From: Bacteroidota bacterium
Lineage (GTDB): Bacteria > Bacteroidota > Bacteroidia > Chitinophagales > Saprospiraceae
Assembly: GCA_024642665.1 (NCBI GenBank)
Contig: JAHEAR010000012.1
Span: forward strand, 1 to 64,000
Length of the DNA stretch: 64,000 nt
Direction: 5' to 3'
The position numbers and the translations under genes are program-made. Position 1 is the stretch's first letter; every line of letters begins with the position of its first letter. This document shows positions 35,220 through 44,900 of the stretch, piece by piece. A model generated the notes under the pieces. The model was not told the DNA's origin. It searched no databases and worked only from the letters and a program-made list of their open reading frames with translations.

Positions 35220-36185
35220 TTATCGGGCATTCACGATATCCGGATCACCCATTTTGCCGGATTGATAATCATTGATGACCTTTTGCATTTCTTCCTTCGT
35301 ATTGGTGACAAATGGACCGTACGAATACACCGGCTCATTAAGCGGTTGCCCTCCAAGCACTAATAATTCAGCTCCATTAAGACTAAACAGATTGATGAGA
35401 CTTTCTCCACGCTGATAGAGGGCTACTTGTCCGGCTTTTACTTCCTTTCTGCCTTCGGTTTCAACTTGTCCCCGGACGACATAGGCAAAGGCGTTATGGG
35501 TTGGATCTGTAGGAATATCAAGACAGCAGTTTGGTTTCATTTTGATATGATAATAGAAGGCTGGCGAAAGCAATTCGATTTGTGATTTAGCATCAAACAA
35601 TTCACCCAAAATGACTGTAGCAGAGTATGATTTGGTGTCAATAGTACCCATTTTACGATCCTTATATACAATCGTCGAAGGAGCATCCCATTTGTGTCTG
35701 GCCGGCATATTTAACCATATTTGAAAGCCATGGTAATCGCCTCCATCATCATACAGTTTTTGACCGGTTTCTTCCATATGAATGGCTCCTCGTCCGGAAT
35801 GGAACATCATGAAGTCTCCTTTACCAATTTGAAAATCATAATTCAGACTGTCTTTGTGATGGCCTGTTCCGGCTAGAAAATAAGTCGTCGGAATAATACC
35901 CGCATGCGGGTGAGCATCAACACGTAATGGTTGACTTTTGGGCGCAAGTGCAACAGGTCCAAATTCATCAAATAAAACAAATGGAGAGACATAGTCCAAA
36001 TGATTACCGGCAAATGCTCGCAGGATAGGCAAGGTGCCTACTTTAGTTTTGTCCGTGTTGAGAATTTTATAAACGAACCTCTCGCGACCGATCGACATAA
36101 GTCCTGAACTTCCTCGCAGGAGCCTTGGCATCGCAAGTGACATGCCGAAAATAGCCGATCCATGAACAAATATTCTACGTTTCAT
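35220..36185 (-). CDS. Pirin-family protein with a twin-arginine-like N-terminus
   Basis: About 321 aa from ATG 36185. N-terminal MKRRIFVHGSAIFGMSLAMP looks like an export signal, possibly Tat (K-R-R). Pirin cupin motifs follow: DAHPHAGIIPTTYFLAGTGH with His metal ligands, GKGDFMMFHSGRGAIHMEET, and a C-terminal cupin half. Pirins are iron-binding cupins, some with quercetinase activity. It differs from the second pirin in the window (54898) by its signal sequence and length, so the two are not recent duplicates. Confidence 0.85.
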   Translation of the reverse strand: MKRRIFVHGSAIFGMSLAMPRLLRGSSGLMSIGRERFVYKILNTDKTKVGTLPILRAFAGNHLDYVSPFVLFDEFGPVALAPKSQPLRVDAHPHAGIIPTTYFLAGTGHHKDSLNYDFQIGKGDFMMFHSGRGAIHMEETGQKLYDDGGDYHGFQIWLNMPARHKWDAPSTIVYKDRKMGTIDTKSYSATVILGELFDAKSQIELLSPAFYYHIKMKPNCCLDIPTDPTHNAFAYVVRGQVETEGRKEVKAGQVALYQRGESLINLFSLNGAELLVLGGQPLNEPVYSYGPFVTNTKEEMQKVINDYQSGKMGDPDIVNAR

Positions 36186-36260
36186 TACCTTGAATTTACA
36201 TAATTTTTTAATACGCGTGATTGGGTGCATGCAGCCTAAAGCCTTGTGCCATATGGACTA

Positions 36261-36532
36261 AAAGATTATGACGTTATGAAGGTTAGCGGGTTATGAAGAT
36301 TATGAAGTGGGAAAAATAAAGTCTCGCGTCTAAAAGTCTCAGGTCCAAGAGTCTGAGGTCTGCAAGTCCCAGGTCTCATTTGGTGATTTAGTGATTCCAA
36401 AGAACAGATGTTTTTATGGGTTCTGCAGGTTATCGGATTTATGAAAATTATGAGGTGAGCAAGATTAGTCCAGGCTCCCAGGTCCAAAAGTCCCAAATCT
36501 CAGGTCTAAACATCTCAGGTCTAAACATCTAA
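36261..36532. repeat. Intergenic word-repeat tract
   Basis: Three word types in one spacer: GGGTTATGAAGATTATGAAG with a related GGATTTATGAAAATTATGAG (about 36289 and 36435); GTCTCAGGTCC, GTCTGAGGTCTG and GTCCCAGGTCTC variants (36321-36378, 36468-36530); and GGTGATTTAGTGATT (36382-36396). The last part is a perfect tandem pair of the 15-mer CAGGTCTAAACATCT (36501-36515, 36516-36530). No coding potential. The same words recur in other spacers of the window. Confidence 0.8.
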
Positions 36533-36558
36533 AACAGCAACTCTATTCCTGAAATAAA

Positions 36559-36595
36559 AAAAGACCTGACTGGAATTGTTCCAGCCAGGTCTTTT
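36559..36595. terminator. Bidirectional terminator at the OmpA gene end
   Basis: Arms 36559-36575 (AAAAGACCTGACTGGAA) and 36579-36595 (TTCCAGCCAGGTCTTTT) with one G-T-type mismatch and loop TTG, about 20 bases beyond the stop of the minus-strand ompA-like gene. On the minus strand it is followed by a T-run. Confidence 0.85.
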
Positions 36596-36617
36596 GGTTA
36601 TTACTTTTCAGAGCTGC

Positions 36618-38063
36618 TTATTTAGCCACTCGGAGATGTACTCTTCTGCTTAGGGTATCAGAAGCTTCTTTGGTTTCGGCTTGAACTTCAAGTTCACCCT
36701 TACCAGTTGCTGTTAAACGATTTGCAGCAACCCCTTTAGAAATCAGGTAATCTTTAACACTATCAGCCCGCTTCTGGGACAATTTCAGGTTATGCTCCTC
36801 ACTTCCCACCTGACTGGCATATCCATCAAGAATAATATTTACGCCAGGATTTGCCTGAATGACCTCAAGGGCATAATCAAGACGGGCGATATCGATGGTG
36901 GTAAGCTTAGGATCGTCATTCGCAAAATACAGATTCATTTCAGGGCAACCACCGTTTTCAGCTTTGCCGGGATAATGTGGACACTTGTCCATTTCATCAT
37001 TAATACCGTCGCCATCAGAATCCGGAATTGGACAGCCATTGTATTTAGCTATACCTTTCTCAGTAGGACATTTATCCATATCATCATTGATACCGTCGCC
37101 ATCAGTGTCCGTTGGAGGACATCCGTTGTATTTCAGCTCACCGGCCTGATTAGGACACATATCTACATCATCTGCAAATCCGTCACCATCAGAATCCGGA
37201 ACAGGACAACCGGCATATTTAGCGGAACCAAATACAGTTGGACATTGGTCAACATCATCATTGATGCCATCACCATCTGTGTCAGGCGTTGGACATCCGT
37301 CGTACTTTGGACTGCCAGCCACAAATGGGCAGGCGTCATTGACATCAGGTGTTCCATCGCCATCTGAGTCCAGCGCTACCATTTCAGCCATCATCTCTTC
37401 TTCCATGACCTTATCTTTTCCTGGGAATCCAATGGTCAATCCAATTTGAATCGCATCATTATATAATATACTTCCCTGGGTAAAAATTCCCTGATAATCT
37501 CCTTTTACAGTGTTTGAAAGGCCATAGATATAACGACCGTAGATACCGAAGTTGCCAAATAAATTTAACTGTAATCCTCCGGTTAATGCAAGAAAGGTTT
37601 GCCCGCCTGCGGCATCACCATAAGATAGAGACTCATCATCTCTTGCACCGTCGTCATATTTTATTTTACCTCCCATGTAATAATCCAATTGAGGCCCTAC
37701 AAAAAATCCTAATGCTTTAAACGGACTGACCTTAAATAAAACAGGAATAGAGAGGTAGTTCATTTGAAGTTCTCCGTCGGAAGTTAATGCAGGAGAGGTG
37801 TTAGCCTTAAATTTCCCACCCATTTGGGAGTATAGTAACTCAGGCTGGATGGCAATGGCCTTTGTCAAGCCAAGGTGAAAAAAACCACCCGCGGCTATCC
37901 CAATTCGGGAATCAAAGTTGTCATCATTAGTAAAACTCGAACCTGATCGAATGTTTGCCAGATTCACTCCGCCTTTTATGCCGAAGTAGGTTCGTTCGTC
38001 CTGCTGAGCATTTAGTGTGGTTAGCACCATGAAAGCTGCAAGGGTAAGTAATAAGTTACGCAT
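36618..38063 (-). CDS. OmpA-family protein with thrombospondin type 3 repeats
   Basis: 481 aa. Signal peptide (LLLTLAAFMVLTTLNA), an N-terminal outer-membrane barrel (PorT-like; TYFGIKGGVNLANI to about residue 215), then five or six calcium-binding TSP3 repeats (DSDGDGTPDVNDACP and variants, about 230-370), and a C-terminal OmpA peptidoglycan-binding domain (LSQKRADSVKDYLISKGV). It anchors the outer membrane to the wall. Asp-rich DxDGD loops recur every 24-35 residues. A terminator follows. Confidence 0.93.
   Translation of the reverse strand: MRNLLLTLAAFMVLTTLNAQQDERTYFGIKGGVNLANIRSGSSFTNDDNFDSRIGIAAGGFFHLGLTKAIAIQPELLYSQMGGKFKANTSPALTSDGELQMNYLSIPVLFKVSPFKALGFFVGPQLDYYMGGKIKYDDGARDDESLSYGDAAGGQTFLALTGGLQLNLFGNFGIYGRYIYGLSNTVKGDYQGIFTQGSILYNDAIQIGLTIGFPGKDKVMEEEMMAEMVALDSDGDGTPDVNDACPFVAGSPKYDGCPTPDTDGDGINDDVDQCPTVFGSAKYAGCPVPDSDGDGFADDVDMCPNQAGELKYNGCPPTDTDGDGINDDMDKCPTEKGIAKYNGCPIPDSDGDGINDEMDKCPHYPGKAENGGCPEMNLYFANDDPKLTTIDIARLDYALEVIQANPGVNIILDGYASQVGSEEHNLKLSQKRADSVKDYLISKGVAANRLTATGKGELEVQAETKEASDTLSRRVHLRVAK
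36960..37370 (-). repeat. Tandem TSP3-coding repeats in the OmpA gene
   Basis: Repeated units of roughly 72-105 bp, each encoding a DxDGDGxxDxxDxCP calcium loop followed by a GCP turn. The units are diverged, as expected of an old protein repeat rather than a new DNA duplication. Confidence 0.7.
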
Positions 38064-38481
38064 AAGTAAAGTTTTGTTTTAATGTATAAAATTTACATTA
38101 TCAATATGATAATGGGTATTTATTCAAATATTACGAATATAAAACGTCCCAAAATGAGCTTAGGCTGCCGTAATTGAAAACCAATATAGTTAATTACTTT
38201 ATCAAAATTACTAAATATCATAATTGTCTAAAGGTGAAAATACTTAAATATCTAAATTCTGAACGCATATTTATTTGGTGTTGCTTCACTTTTTGGTGAA
38301 TATTATGGAACGTCCCAATCAATTTCTATCCAACGGGTTGCGATAACTGTTTGCGATTTTGGAAGATTGTTCAGGAAACCACTACGTTCAGCAGATGTAT
38401 ATTTGATACACGAAAAATAGGGTGGTGCTGTTCCGGTACTGCCGAATTATTTTTTCTAAGCCGGTTCCGCATAACGTGAAA
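38064..38481. other. Spacer with paired AACGTCCCAA sites and a -7 box
   Basis: AT-rich spacer between the divergent ompA-like and DUF3667 genes. The decamer AACGTCCCAA occurs twice in direct orientation (38143-38152 and 38309-38318). TATATTTG at 38398-38405 matches the -7 consensus for the plus-strand gene, without a clear -33. No ORF or RNA gene was seen. Confidence 0.45.
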
Positions 38482-39537
38482 ATGATGAGTCATAACAAAT
38501 TACGAGAAGAAAAAAATTGTCTGAACTGCGGATCCATCGTTGAAGATAGATATTGTTCGGCGTGTGGTCAGGAAAATTTAGAATTCCGGGATTCTGCTTT
38601 TCATTTATTCCTGCATTATGTTCAGGATCTTTTTCATTACGATGGGAAATTCTGGTACACCTTTAAGCATTTTATCAGGAAGCCGGGACTGGTGCCGGAG
38701 GAGTATATGGCGGGCAAAAGACAACGGCATCTGAAACCGATCCAGTTTTATGTTTTCGCCTCTACCGTATTTTTCCTTTTTTTCTTTTTTATAACAGATC
38801 ACGCCCCAAATAATATAACTACTGGCGACGGGGAGGTGGATAAACGATTATATCATCTGGCGCAGGAAAGAGAATACCTGTCAGGAACACCCGACACCAG
38901 TTATGTAGACAGCCTGCTGCATGCATTGAAGGCACACATGGGCGATTCGGTAGCACGCCATCAGGATTCAATGTCCGGTTCCAATTTTGTTTGGGATCTG
39001 GAAGAACCTGATTCAACAGCCGGCGAAGAAAGCAATTGGTTGTTCAGAAAATTGGGCGAGCGCATAAAAAAGAAGTCGGAGGAAATGAACAGAAATCATG
39101 AAGGTGATACCTCCGGGGCCATTAATGCTTTTTTATTGGAGTTGCTGCATGCCTTCCCGCAACTTGTTTTTTTTAGCCTTCCTTTTTTTGCCTTGTTTCT
39201 GCAACTGCTCTATTATCGATCAGGAAAGAAAAGGTATGTCGACAATTTTATTTTTAGCTTGTATCATTATGCCTATCTCTATACCATATTATTGGTGTAT
39301 TTGTTTATTTTCTGGTGTGTGGATATGATAGGCTCAGAGGTATTGGATACGATATGGGAATGGTTGACCCTTGGATTCATAGTATATCCATTTGTTTACC
39401 TATTCCTGTCCATGCGCAGGTATTATCAGAGTAAGGGTATCTCCTTGTTCCTAAAATATTGGGTATTGCTGTTGCTGATGTTTTGCACCGTTTTGATGCT
39501 GTTTGTCATCATCAGCTTTTTAACATTTATCAGTTGA
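38482..39537 (+). CDS. DUF3667 membrane protein with N-terminal zinc ribbon
   Basis: About 351 aa from ATG 38482. Starts with a zinc ribbon (CLNCGSIVEDRYCSACGQ), then the DUF3667 motif block FHYDGKFWYTFKHFIRKPG and KRQRHLKPIQFYVFAS, a membrane segment, a Ser/Asp-rich extracytoplasmic loop (about 115-225), and four more membrane segments to the C-terminus. The family is specific to Bacteroidota and of unknown function. The frame is open to 38422; the ATG directly before SHNKLREEKNC is preferred. Confidence 0.82.
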   Translation: MMSHNKLREEKNCLNCGSIVEDRYCSACGQENLEFRDSAFHLFLHYVQDLFHYDGKFWYTFKHFIRKPGLVPEEYMAGKRQRHLKPIQFYVFASTVFFLFFFFITDHAPNNITTGDGEVDKRLYHLAQEREYLSGTPDTSYVDSLLHALKAHMGDSVARHQDSMSGSNFVWDLEEPDSTAGEESNWLFRKLGERIKKKSEEMNRNHEGDTSGAINAFLLELLHAFPQLVFFSLPFFALFLQLLYYRSGKKRYVDNFIFSLYHYAYLYTILLVYLFIFWCVDMIGSEVLDTIWEWLTLGFIVYPFVYLFLSMRRYYQSKGISLFLKYWVLLLLMFCTVLMLFVIISFLTFIS

Positions 39538-39782
39538 GAAGTCATTTGGTGATGGAGTGATTGGGTGATGGAGTCATTTAATGATGGAGTGATTTAGTGA
39601 TGAGGTGATTGGTAAATAATAAGTGCCCTTCACCCTTGCTTGTTCGAAATACCTTGAGTGTATTCGAGTCCTCCATGTTCCATGCCCTGCACTTTGCGCT
39701 CCATATGTCGAATCTCAGGATAAATTTTTGATAGTTAATATTTTAATGATCCCATCACTAAATCACTCCATCACCAAATCCC
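39538..39782. repeat. Inverted word-repeat tracts between DUF3667 and arsM
   Basis: The GTGATGGAGTGATT-type array 39541-39612 begins 3 bases after the DUF3667 stop. Its reverse complement occupies 39744-39782 and ends on the base before the arsM stop codon. ATTTGGTGATGGAGTGATT (39544-39562) is exactly repeated inverted at 39761-39779, and a 21-bp match pairs 39582-39602 with 39753-39773. The interior (39613-39743) has no gene; it includes CTCCATGTTCCATGCCCTGC-like words. Confidence 0.8.
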
Positions 39783-40637
39783 TTAGCAACATCCCCCCGC
39801 CGGATCACAACAAGGTTTTGGCTTTTCAGCATAAATTGTAATACTGGTAATACCTGTAGATCCATTTTTAAAATCCTCAATCTCCTCCTGACTCAGGTAG
39901 TTGGCCAGAATATCATCTGGGATATCAATGCGTTTTTCTTTTTGCAAAGCCACATTGGTAAAGCCATTGGAATGAATCATGTTCAGGTATGCATGTTTGT
40001 CAATGGCGCCTGCCACACAACCGGCATACATTTCCGCATCTTTCTTCAGGACATCGGGCAAATGACCATTAAGTACAATATCCGATATACTAAAATGACC
40101 ACCGGGCTTTAATACTCTGAATATATCTTTAAAAACGCCATTTTTATTCGGCACGAGATTTAAGACACAATTGCTGACGATGACATCTGCCGTATCATTT
40201 TTGACCGGCATTTGTTCAATATCTCCCTGGAGGAAGACTACATTTTCAAAGCCTGATTTTTCAGCATTCACCCTTGCCTTGTCAATCATCGCGGCTGTAA
40301 AATCAATTCCGATGACTTTACCGGAAGGCCCGACTTCTTTTCTGGCGACAAAACAATCATTGCCCGCACCACTCCCAAGATCAATCACAGTATCTCCTTC
40401 TTTGATGTGCGCAAATTGCGTCGGTAACCCACAGCCCAGACCAAGATCGGCATCAGGATTGTAGCCCTCGACAGTATTATAATCATCGGTCATGATATTA
40501 TAAACCTCCGTAGAGCAACCGCCTGCACCACAACACGAAGCCTGGTTGACTTCAATATTTTGCAAGGCTATTTCACTATACTTTTGGCGAACAAGTTCTT
40601 TGAGTTGTACATCTGTTTTTGTTTCCATGATTTTCAT
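39783..40637 (-). CDS. arsM: Arsenite S-adenosylmethionine methyltransferase
   Basis: 284 aa. SAM-dependent methylation of As(III) to volatile or less bound forms. SAM motif VIDLGSGAGNDCFVARKEVG, ArsM-type GLGCGLPTQFAHIKEGDTV, and a Cys-rich N-terminus (ASCCGAGGCS) and C-terminus (KPCCDPAGGCC) plus Cys in NCVLNLV and AGCVAGAI that fit the arsenic-binding cysteine set. An internal ATG at 40628 is also possible. It follows arsR with a second operator-like palindrome in the 41-bp gap, so it is probably controlled by ArsR. Confidence 0.93.
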   Translation of the reverse strand: MKIMETKTDVQLKELVRQKYSEIALQNIEVNQASCCGAGGCSTEVYNIMTDDYNTVEGYNPDADLGLGCGLPTQFAHIKEGDTVIDLGSGAGNDCFVARKEVGPSGKVIGIDFTAAMIDKARVNAEKSGFENVVFLQGDIEQMPVKNDTADVIVSNCVLNLVPNKNGVFKDIFRVLKPGGHFSISDIVLNGHLPDVLKKDAEMYAGCVAGAIDKHAYLNMIHSNGFTNVALQKEKRIDIPDDILANYLSQEEIEDFKNGSTGITSITIYAEKPKPCCDPAGGCC

Positions 40638-40648
40638 TATTTTAAATT

Positions 40649-40664
40649 ATCGTAATATATCGAT
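40649..40664. promoter_or_regulatory. Putative ArsR operator in front of arsM
   Basis: ATCGTAATATATCGAT has the same ATCG-N8-CGAT 16-bp geometry as the site in front of arsR, and lies 12 bp before the arsM start. It suggests a second ArsR-controlled entry within the operon. Confidence 0.6.
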
Positions 40665-40678
40665 TGTTGAATGGCCAT

Positions 40679-41011
40679 TCAGCAGCAGGATGATTTGTTG
40701 GCCTGGTAGCTCATAAATAGTCCTTGAAAAGCATCCTGAACCCGTTTCATTTCCTCTTCATCAATACAATAGCAAACTTTTACCCCTTCAATGTCGCCCT
40801 TGATCAAGCCGGCGGCTTTTAACTCTTTAAGGTGCTGTGAAACAGTGCTTTGGGATAATGGAAGCTCATCTACAATGTCCCCGCAAATGCACGTATTGCG
40901 CCTGATAAGGATTTTAAGAATCGCTACCCGTGCCGGATGAGCCAATGCTTTGGCATACGCGGCGATGCGATTGTCTTTCACTGAAAATTCTTCTGCTTTG
41001 GTCGAGCCCAT
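40679..41011 (-). CDS. arsR: ArsR/SmtB-family metalloregulator
   Basis: 110-aa winged-helix repressor. Core [35 protein letters not shown] (recognition helix) and [20 protein letters not shown]. Candidate As(III)/metal cysteines: Cys41/Cys43 at the start of the DNA-binding region, Cys80/Cys82, and Cys109/Cys110 at the end. It is followed by arsM, so the natural inducer is probably arsenite. Two matching operator-like palindromes flank it. Confidence 0.92.
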   Translation of the reverse strand: MGSTKAEEFSVKDNRIAAYAKALAHPARVAILKILIRRNTCICGDIVDELPLSQSTVSQHLKELKAAGLIKGDIEGVKVCYCIDEEEMKRVQDAFQGLFMSYQANKSSCC

Positions 41012-41023
41012 AATGCCTATTTG

Positions 41024-41039
41024 ATCGTAAAAGTACGAT
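41024..41039. promoter_or_regulatory. Putative ArsR operator (autoregulatory)
   Basis: Perfect inverted repeat ATCGTA-AAAG-TACGAT, 12 bp upstream of the arsR ATG. On the minus strand it contains TACTTTTA, one base from the -7 consensus, so repressor and sigma factor would compete. Confidence 0.7.
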
Positions 41040-41207
41040 TAATATAAATATAAGTCAAGGGATATGGAAAAAAAGTGAAAAAAGCCTATGCTAAGTCTTT
41101 GACGGAAACGGCAATTGCGCCTCAGGCGGTCAGGTGACCACATAGATTCGTTTATAGAATAATTCTCTACAAACTAAAAAAGAATAGGAGTAATTCTTAG
41201 ACAGGCA

Positions 41208-41576
41208 TTAGGCAAAGAAATCTCTCACCTGCGCCACCATCTGCGGATCGGTAATATGACTGGCAGTGCCCAGAGTAATATTTTTGTTTTTAAAATGAAG
41301 ATCCTGCTGAAGGAAATTCTGTAATTCTTCCTGTGAAGTGCCCGGGCCAAAAAGATAGATGTCATCATAGTTCATCAGATGATTACTTAAATCCTTATGA
41401 TATTTTCGATCAACATTGCGTTTGGCATTGTTGGACGTATGCTCTCCTTTGCGACCATGATATGCTTCGCTTTTGATTTTTTCCTGAATAGCAAATTCGC
41501 CATTTTCATTAGTGATAAAAATCGCTTCACGATGATCCATCCAGATGCCGGCACATTTTTTTTCGTCCTGAGTCAT
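41208..41576 (-). CDS. Small soluble protein, possibly eRF1/baeRF-like
   Basis: 122 aa, charged and cytoplasmic. CAGIWMDHREAIFITNENGE at the start and LMNYDDIYLFGPGTSQEELQ later resemble the beta-strand/GP pattern of bacterial eRF1-like (baeRF) proteins, but the match is by memory and weak. No partner gene; the arsR operator and a 170-bp spacer separate it from arsR. Function unknown. Confidence 0.6.
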   Translation of the reverse strand: MTQDEKKCAGIWMDHREAIFITNENGEFAIQEKIKSEAYHGRKGEHTSNNAKRNVDRKYHKDLSNHLMNYDDIYLFGPGTSQEELQNFLQQDLHFKNKNITLGTASHITDPQMVAQVRDFFA

Positions 41577-41976
41577 ACTTGTTGTTTAAACTGGTTAAGG
41601 AATAGTATTGACTATAAAGATATACCCCTTAAACCCAGATTGCAAATGTCGAGGAATGCCATGATAAAGGTCATTTTGTTTGACTCGCGGACTCACACAC
41701 AACAGATTGATTAGTGCCTGTTTAGCTTTTATTCATGCATTTGTCATGATTAAGATCAGGGGTCCATCAAAAGAGATAGTAAAGCCCTCCGGCAAAAGAG
41801 CATGTCTTGAATCGAATTGGGTGATAGTTGATGGGGTGATGGGTGATGGAGTGATTCGGTGATGAAGTGATTTACTCACCACTCACCACTCACTACTCAC
41901 TACTCACCACTCACTACTCACTACTCACCACTCACTACTCACCACTCACTACTCACCACTCACTACTTATCACTCA
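41577..41976. repeat. GTGAT words and a 7-bp microsatellite
   Basis: 41577-41820 shows no gene or clear signal. GTGATGGGTGATGGAGTGATT-type words fill 41821-41873. From 41874 the period-7 unit ACTCACY repeats: thirteen consecutive exact units to 41964, then ACTTATC and ACTCACT to 41978, directly continuous with and overlapping the stop codon of the giant gene. On the gene's sense strand this reads GTGAGTRGTGAGTR after the TAG. Confidence 0.88.
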
Positions 41977-44900
41977 CTACTCCTTCACAAACATTCTGAC
42001 ATCTGTAAGACCATCGTCGTTAAGTTGGATAAAGTAAATACCCGGCACCAATAGATCCGTTTTGAGTATTGCTTTCTCAGAAAATGATCCTTTACCTGAA
42101 AGACGCCCCAATGCATTGTGAATTTCATAATCAATGCTTCGCATATCACCCTCAGCTTCAATGTATAGCTTGTCAGTAACAGGATTTGGATATAATCGAA
42201 TCAAAGGATTTATTCCAATTGAATGAGTAGAGGATAGTACTACAGTAATCATGTTGGAGGGTTCAGACGAACAACCATTAACAGTAACAATGACATAAAA
42301 CTCACCGGAATATGTAGCAATAAATTCCTGATCCGTAGCTCCGGGGATCGCACCATTTTCATTGTACCACTGATTGCCGGAAGGAGCATCAGACAGCAGG
42401 ATTTGATCCGAACCTGAGATAACAGGTGTAGCCGGTTTTTCATTTACCACAAGGTCTAATGTAGAGGAATCGCCTTTGCACATTTCGTTATATCCAACAA
42501 CAGAGATGACACCTGAAAGCGCTGCTGCACTAAACGACACCTGAATGGTATCGGCATCACTCAACCCATTTGCCCCCTCAGGAAGTGACCAGACATAATG
42601 CGTCGCATCATCCATTGCTGAAGTTGTATAAAGTACTCCATCTTCCCCTTGACAAATCGTTTCCAATCCTTCAATAGGTCCGGCATTAGACGGCAGAGGC
42701 AATACATAGACCACCACTACATTGGAGTACACAGCGGCATGCGTCGGTTGCATAACTTCTGCTCTGAAATAAGTAGTCGTTGGCAAAGCTGCAGTAGTAT
42801 ACTGCGGAAGATTCATGCCTTCACCGTTCGTGACACTATTCCAGTTGGTGATACCATCCGGTGAGTCCTGCCATTGGATAGTTCCGGTACTTCCTTCAAG
42901 ATTAATGTCTGCAGTCAATCCTTCGCAGATGGTTTGATCCGCAGAGGCTGTTCCCTCCACAGGCGGAGTCGCTGAAAGGACAGCACCGATCATTAAGCGT
43001 AAGGACGCATTAATAGGCATCACTATGGTAGAGCCAACGGTGGAGGTGAAAAAAGTTTCTTCGCGCTGTGGATTTTCAACCTGGCTGCCAATTGAAATAT
43101 TGGATTCAGCAGGAATAAGGATTCCGGCGTAAAAGAAATTATCTTTTATCGGTTCTATATTGTTTAACTGAATCGTATGCCAGGCATCTAGATCACTATT
43201 CTCCACAATCAGGACATCGGAGAGACTCACAATAGCACCCTCATGATTCACCATCACGCCATAAAGCCGTTGACCAATTTCTGTTTCACCGGAGATATAG
43301 GCTGTGACCGCTTCGACATTAGCTTCGCCGAAAATGGTATATTTTGACAACAACATGTAATCAAGGTCGTCAGGACCACCATAACTTCCCTGTGTCCCTT
43401 CATCGGAGGTATACATGCAAGTAAATTCAGTAGTCTCTTGTTTCCATGTCTTGACATCATTCCGCGTATTCTGATCGCCGGGCACCGTGACAGAGATGAT
43501 CGAAGTACCGATTGATCCAGGGACAAAATCCGAAAAGGATATGGTCATATTTTCTTTTGGCGCTATGGAAGGGATGTAAATCGTATCCATAAAACTATTA
43601 GCACCGGATATATTTAAAATGACCGGAACATCAGTCATGTCAAACAAACCAACATTTTCAATATTTGCTCCTACCACTTGCGGAGAAGAGAAATACAGGG
43701 AAGCCTCGCCCATCGAATAGATTTCTTTGACGGCAAGATCCTGTTGATACACCGGAATGAATCTTAGTGTTCTCCCTGCATCCGGTTTCGGACTCTCCGG
43801 TGGTTTTTCATAATAAATGGCATCCGGTTGACCAAAGTTGGAATTGAGAAACGAAATTTCATCCCACGTCTGATTAGCTGATTTGCTCACCAGTAATACC
43901 TGATCCTTAGCCCTGTTCAAACCTTTTAGTCCGCAAGCGACAGGTCGTAAGTCTGTATCATTTCCGGAAGGGATCCAGTCACCATACACAAACTCAATGG
44001 CGTTAGTAGTTTCATAAAGTTTAATCTGAAACTGCATATTATCAAACTGAGGAATAATATCTCCGACGGCTTCACGAACATTTTTAAATTGAATGGTACA
44101 AATTCTGTCCGGTGCTTCGCCCGATGTATTCACACGATATTCAGGCATATCAGTACCGGCAGTCAAATCCATATTGAGCGCACTAAGTATATTGACATCA
44201 GCCGTATCATTGGTATTAAAGATTCCACCACTGACGGTTCTTGCACTGTCATAAAATAAAGCAGCAGTGGATGGAGGCGTATTTCCTAATTTGATAAATC
44301 CATTGGTGTTGAGGATAAATTGCGAAAAAGGTTGACACATATATTCAAAAGAAAATCCAATATCCACCGGATCAGAATTTGCATTGTCAAATTCGGTCGT
44401 GACGATCACGATACCATTCGTATCGAGATCAACATAATCGCCCGGAATACTAGTGGCATTATAGTCGAAATAGTTTAAGGCTGCACAAGGATCAAACGGC
44501 AGGATACGAATGGAATAATCTTCCACCTCTCCCCACTGAGCAAATCCACAAGGTTCTCCATGGGCACCATTTTGTGAATCATGCAAACGGATACGCATTT
44601 TAGTTAACCCTAACTTTGCGGAAGTGGGAATGTCAACGGTGCATTTGAATACATCTTCACCGGATGGATTTGAAATAAAAGCCGTCTCATCAGCATCCAG
44701 AAAATCGCCATCGCCATTCCAATCCACCCATATCAAAACCTGATCTGCCCAAAATGGGACACCATTATACACCAGTACATCCAGGGTGGTACCGATGGCT
44801 GCATGGACTGACTGCGAACTAAAATCAGCATATCCTCCAGGATCCTTGCCTGATGGATTATCGATCGTATCCATGCGCACTCTGGAGATATATTCGTACG

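Noticed and set aside
36792-37367. 191-aa plus-strand ORF
   Set aside because: It is the antisense of the TSP3 repeats; its apparent repeats are mirror images of the calcium loops.
39650-39680. Possible tRNA T-arm (TTCGAGTCC)
   Set aside because: No matching acceptor stem, D-arm or anticodon arm could be built around it.
18123-40637. Arsenosugar pathway linking arsM and the TIGR04282 gene
   Set aside because: The genes are 20 kb apart with no radical SAM arsenosugar gene between them; the family name alone does not prove function.
41874-41978. CRISPR-like array
   Set aside because: Units are 7 bp with no spacers, and no cas genes are near. It is a simple microsatellite.
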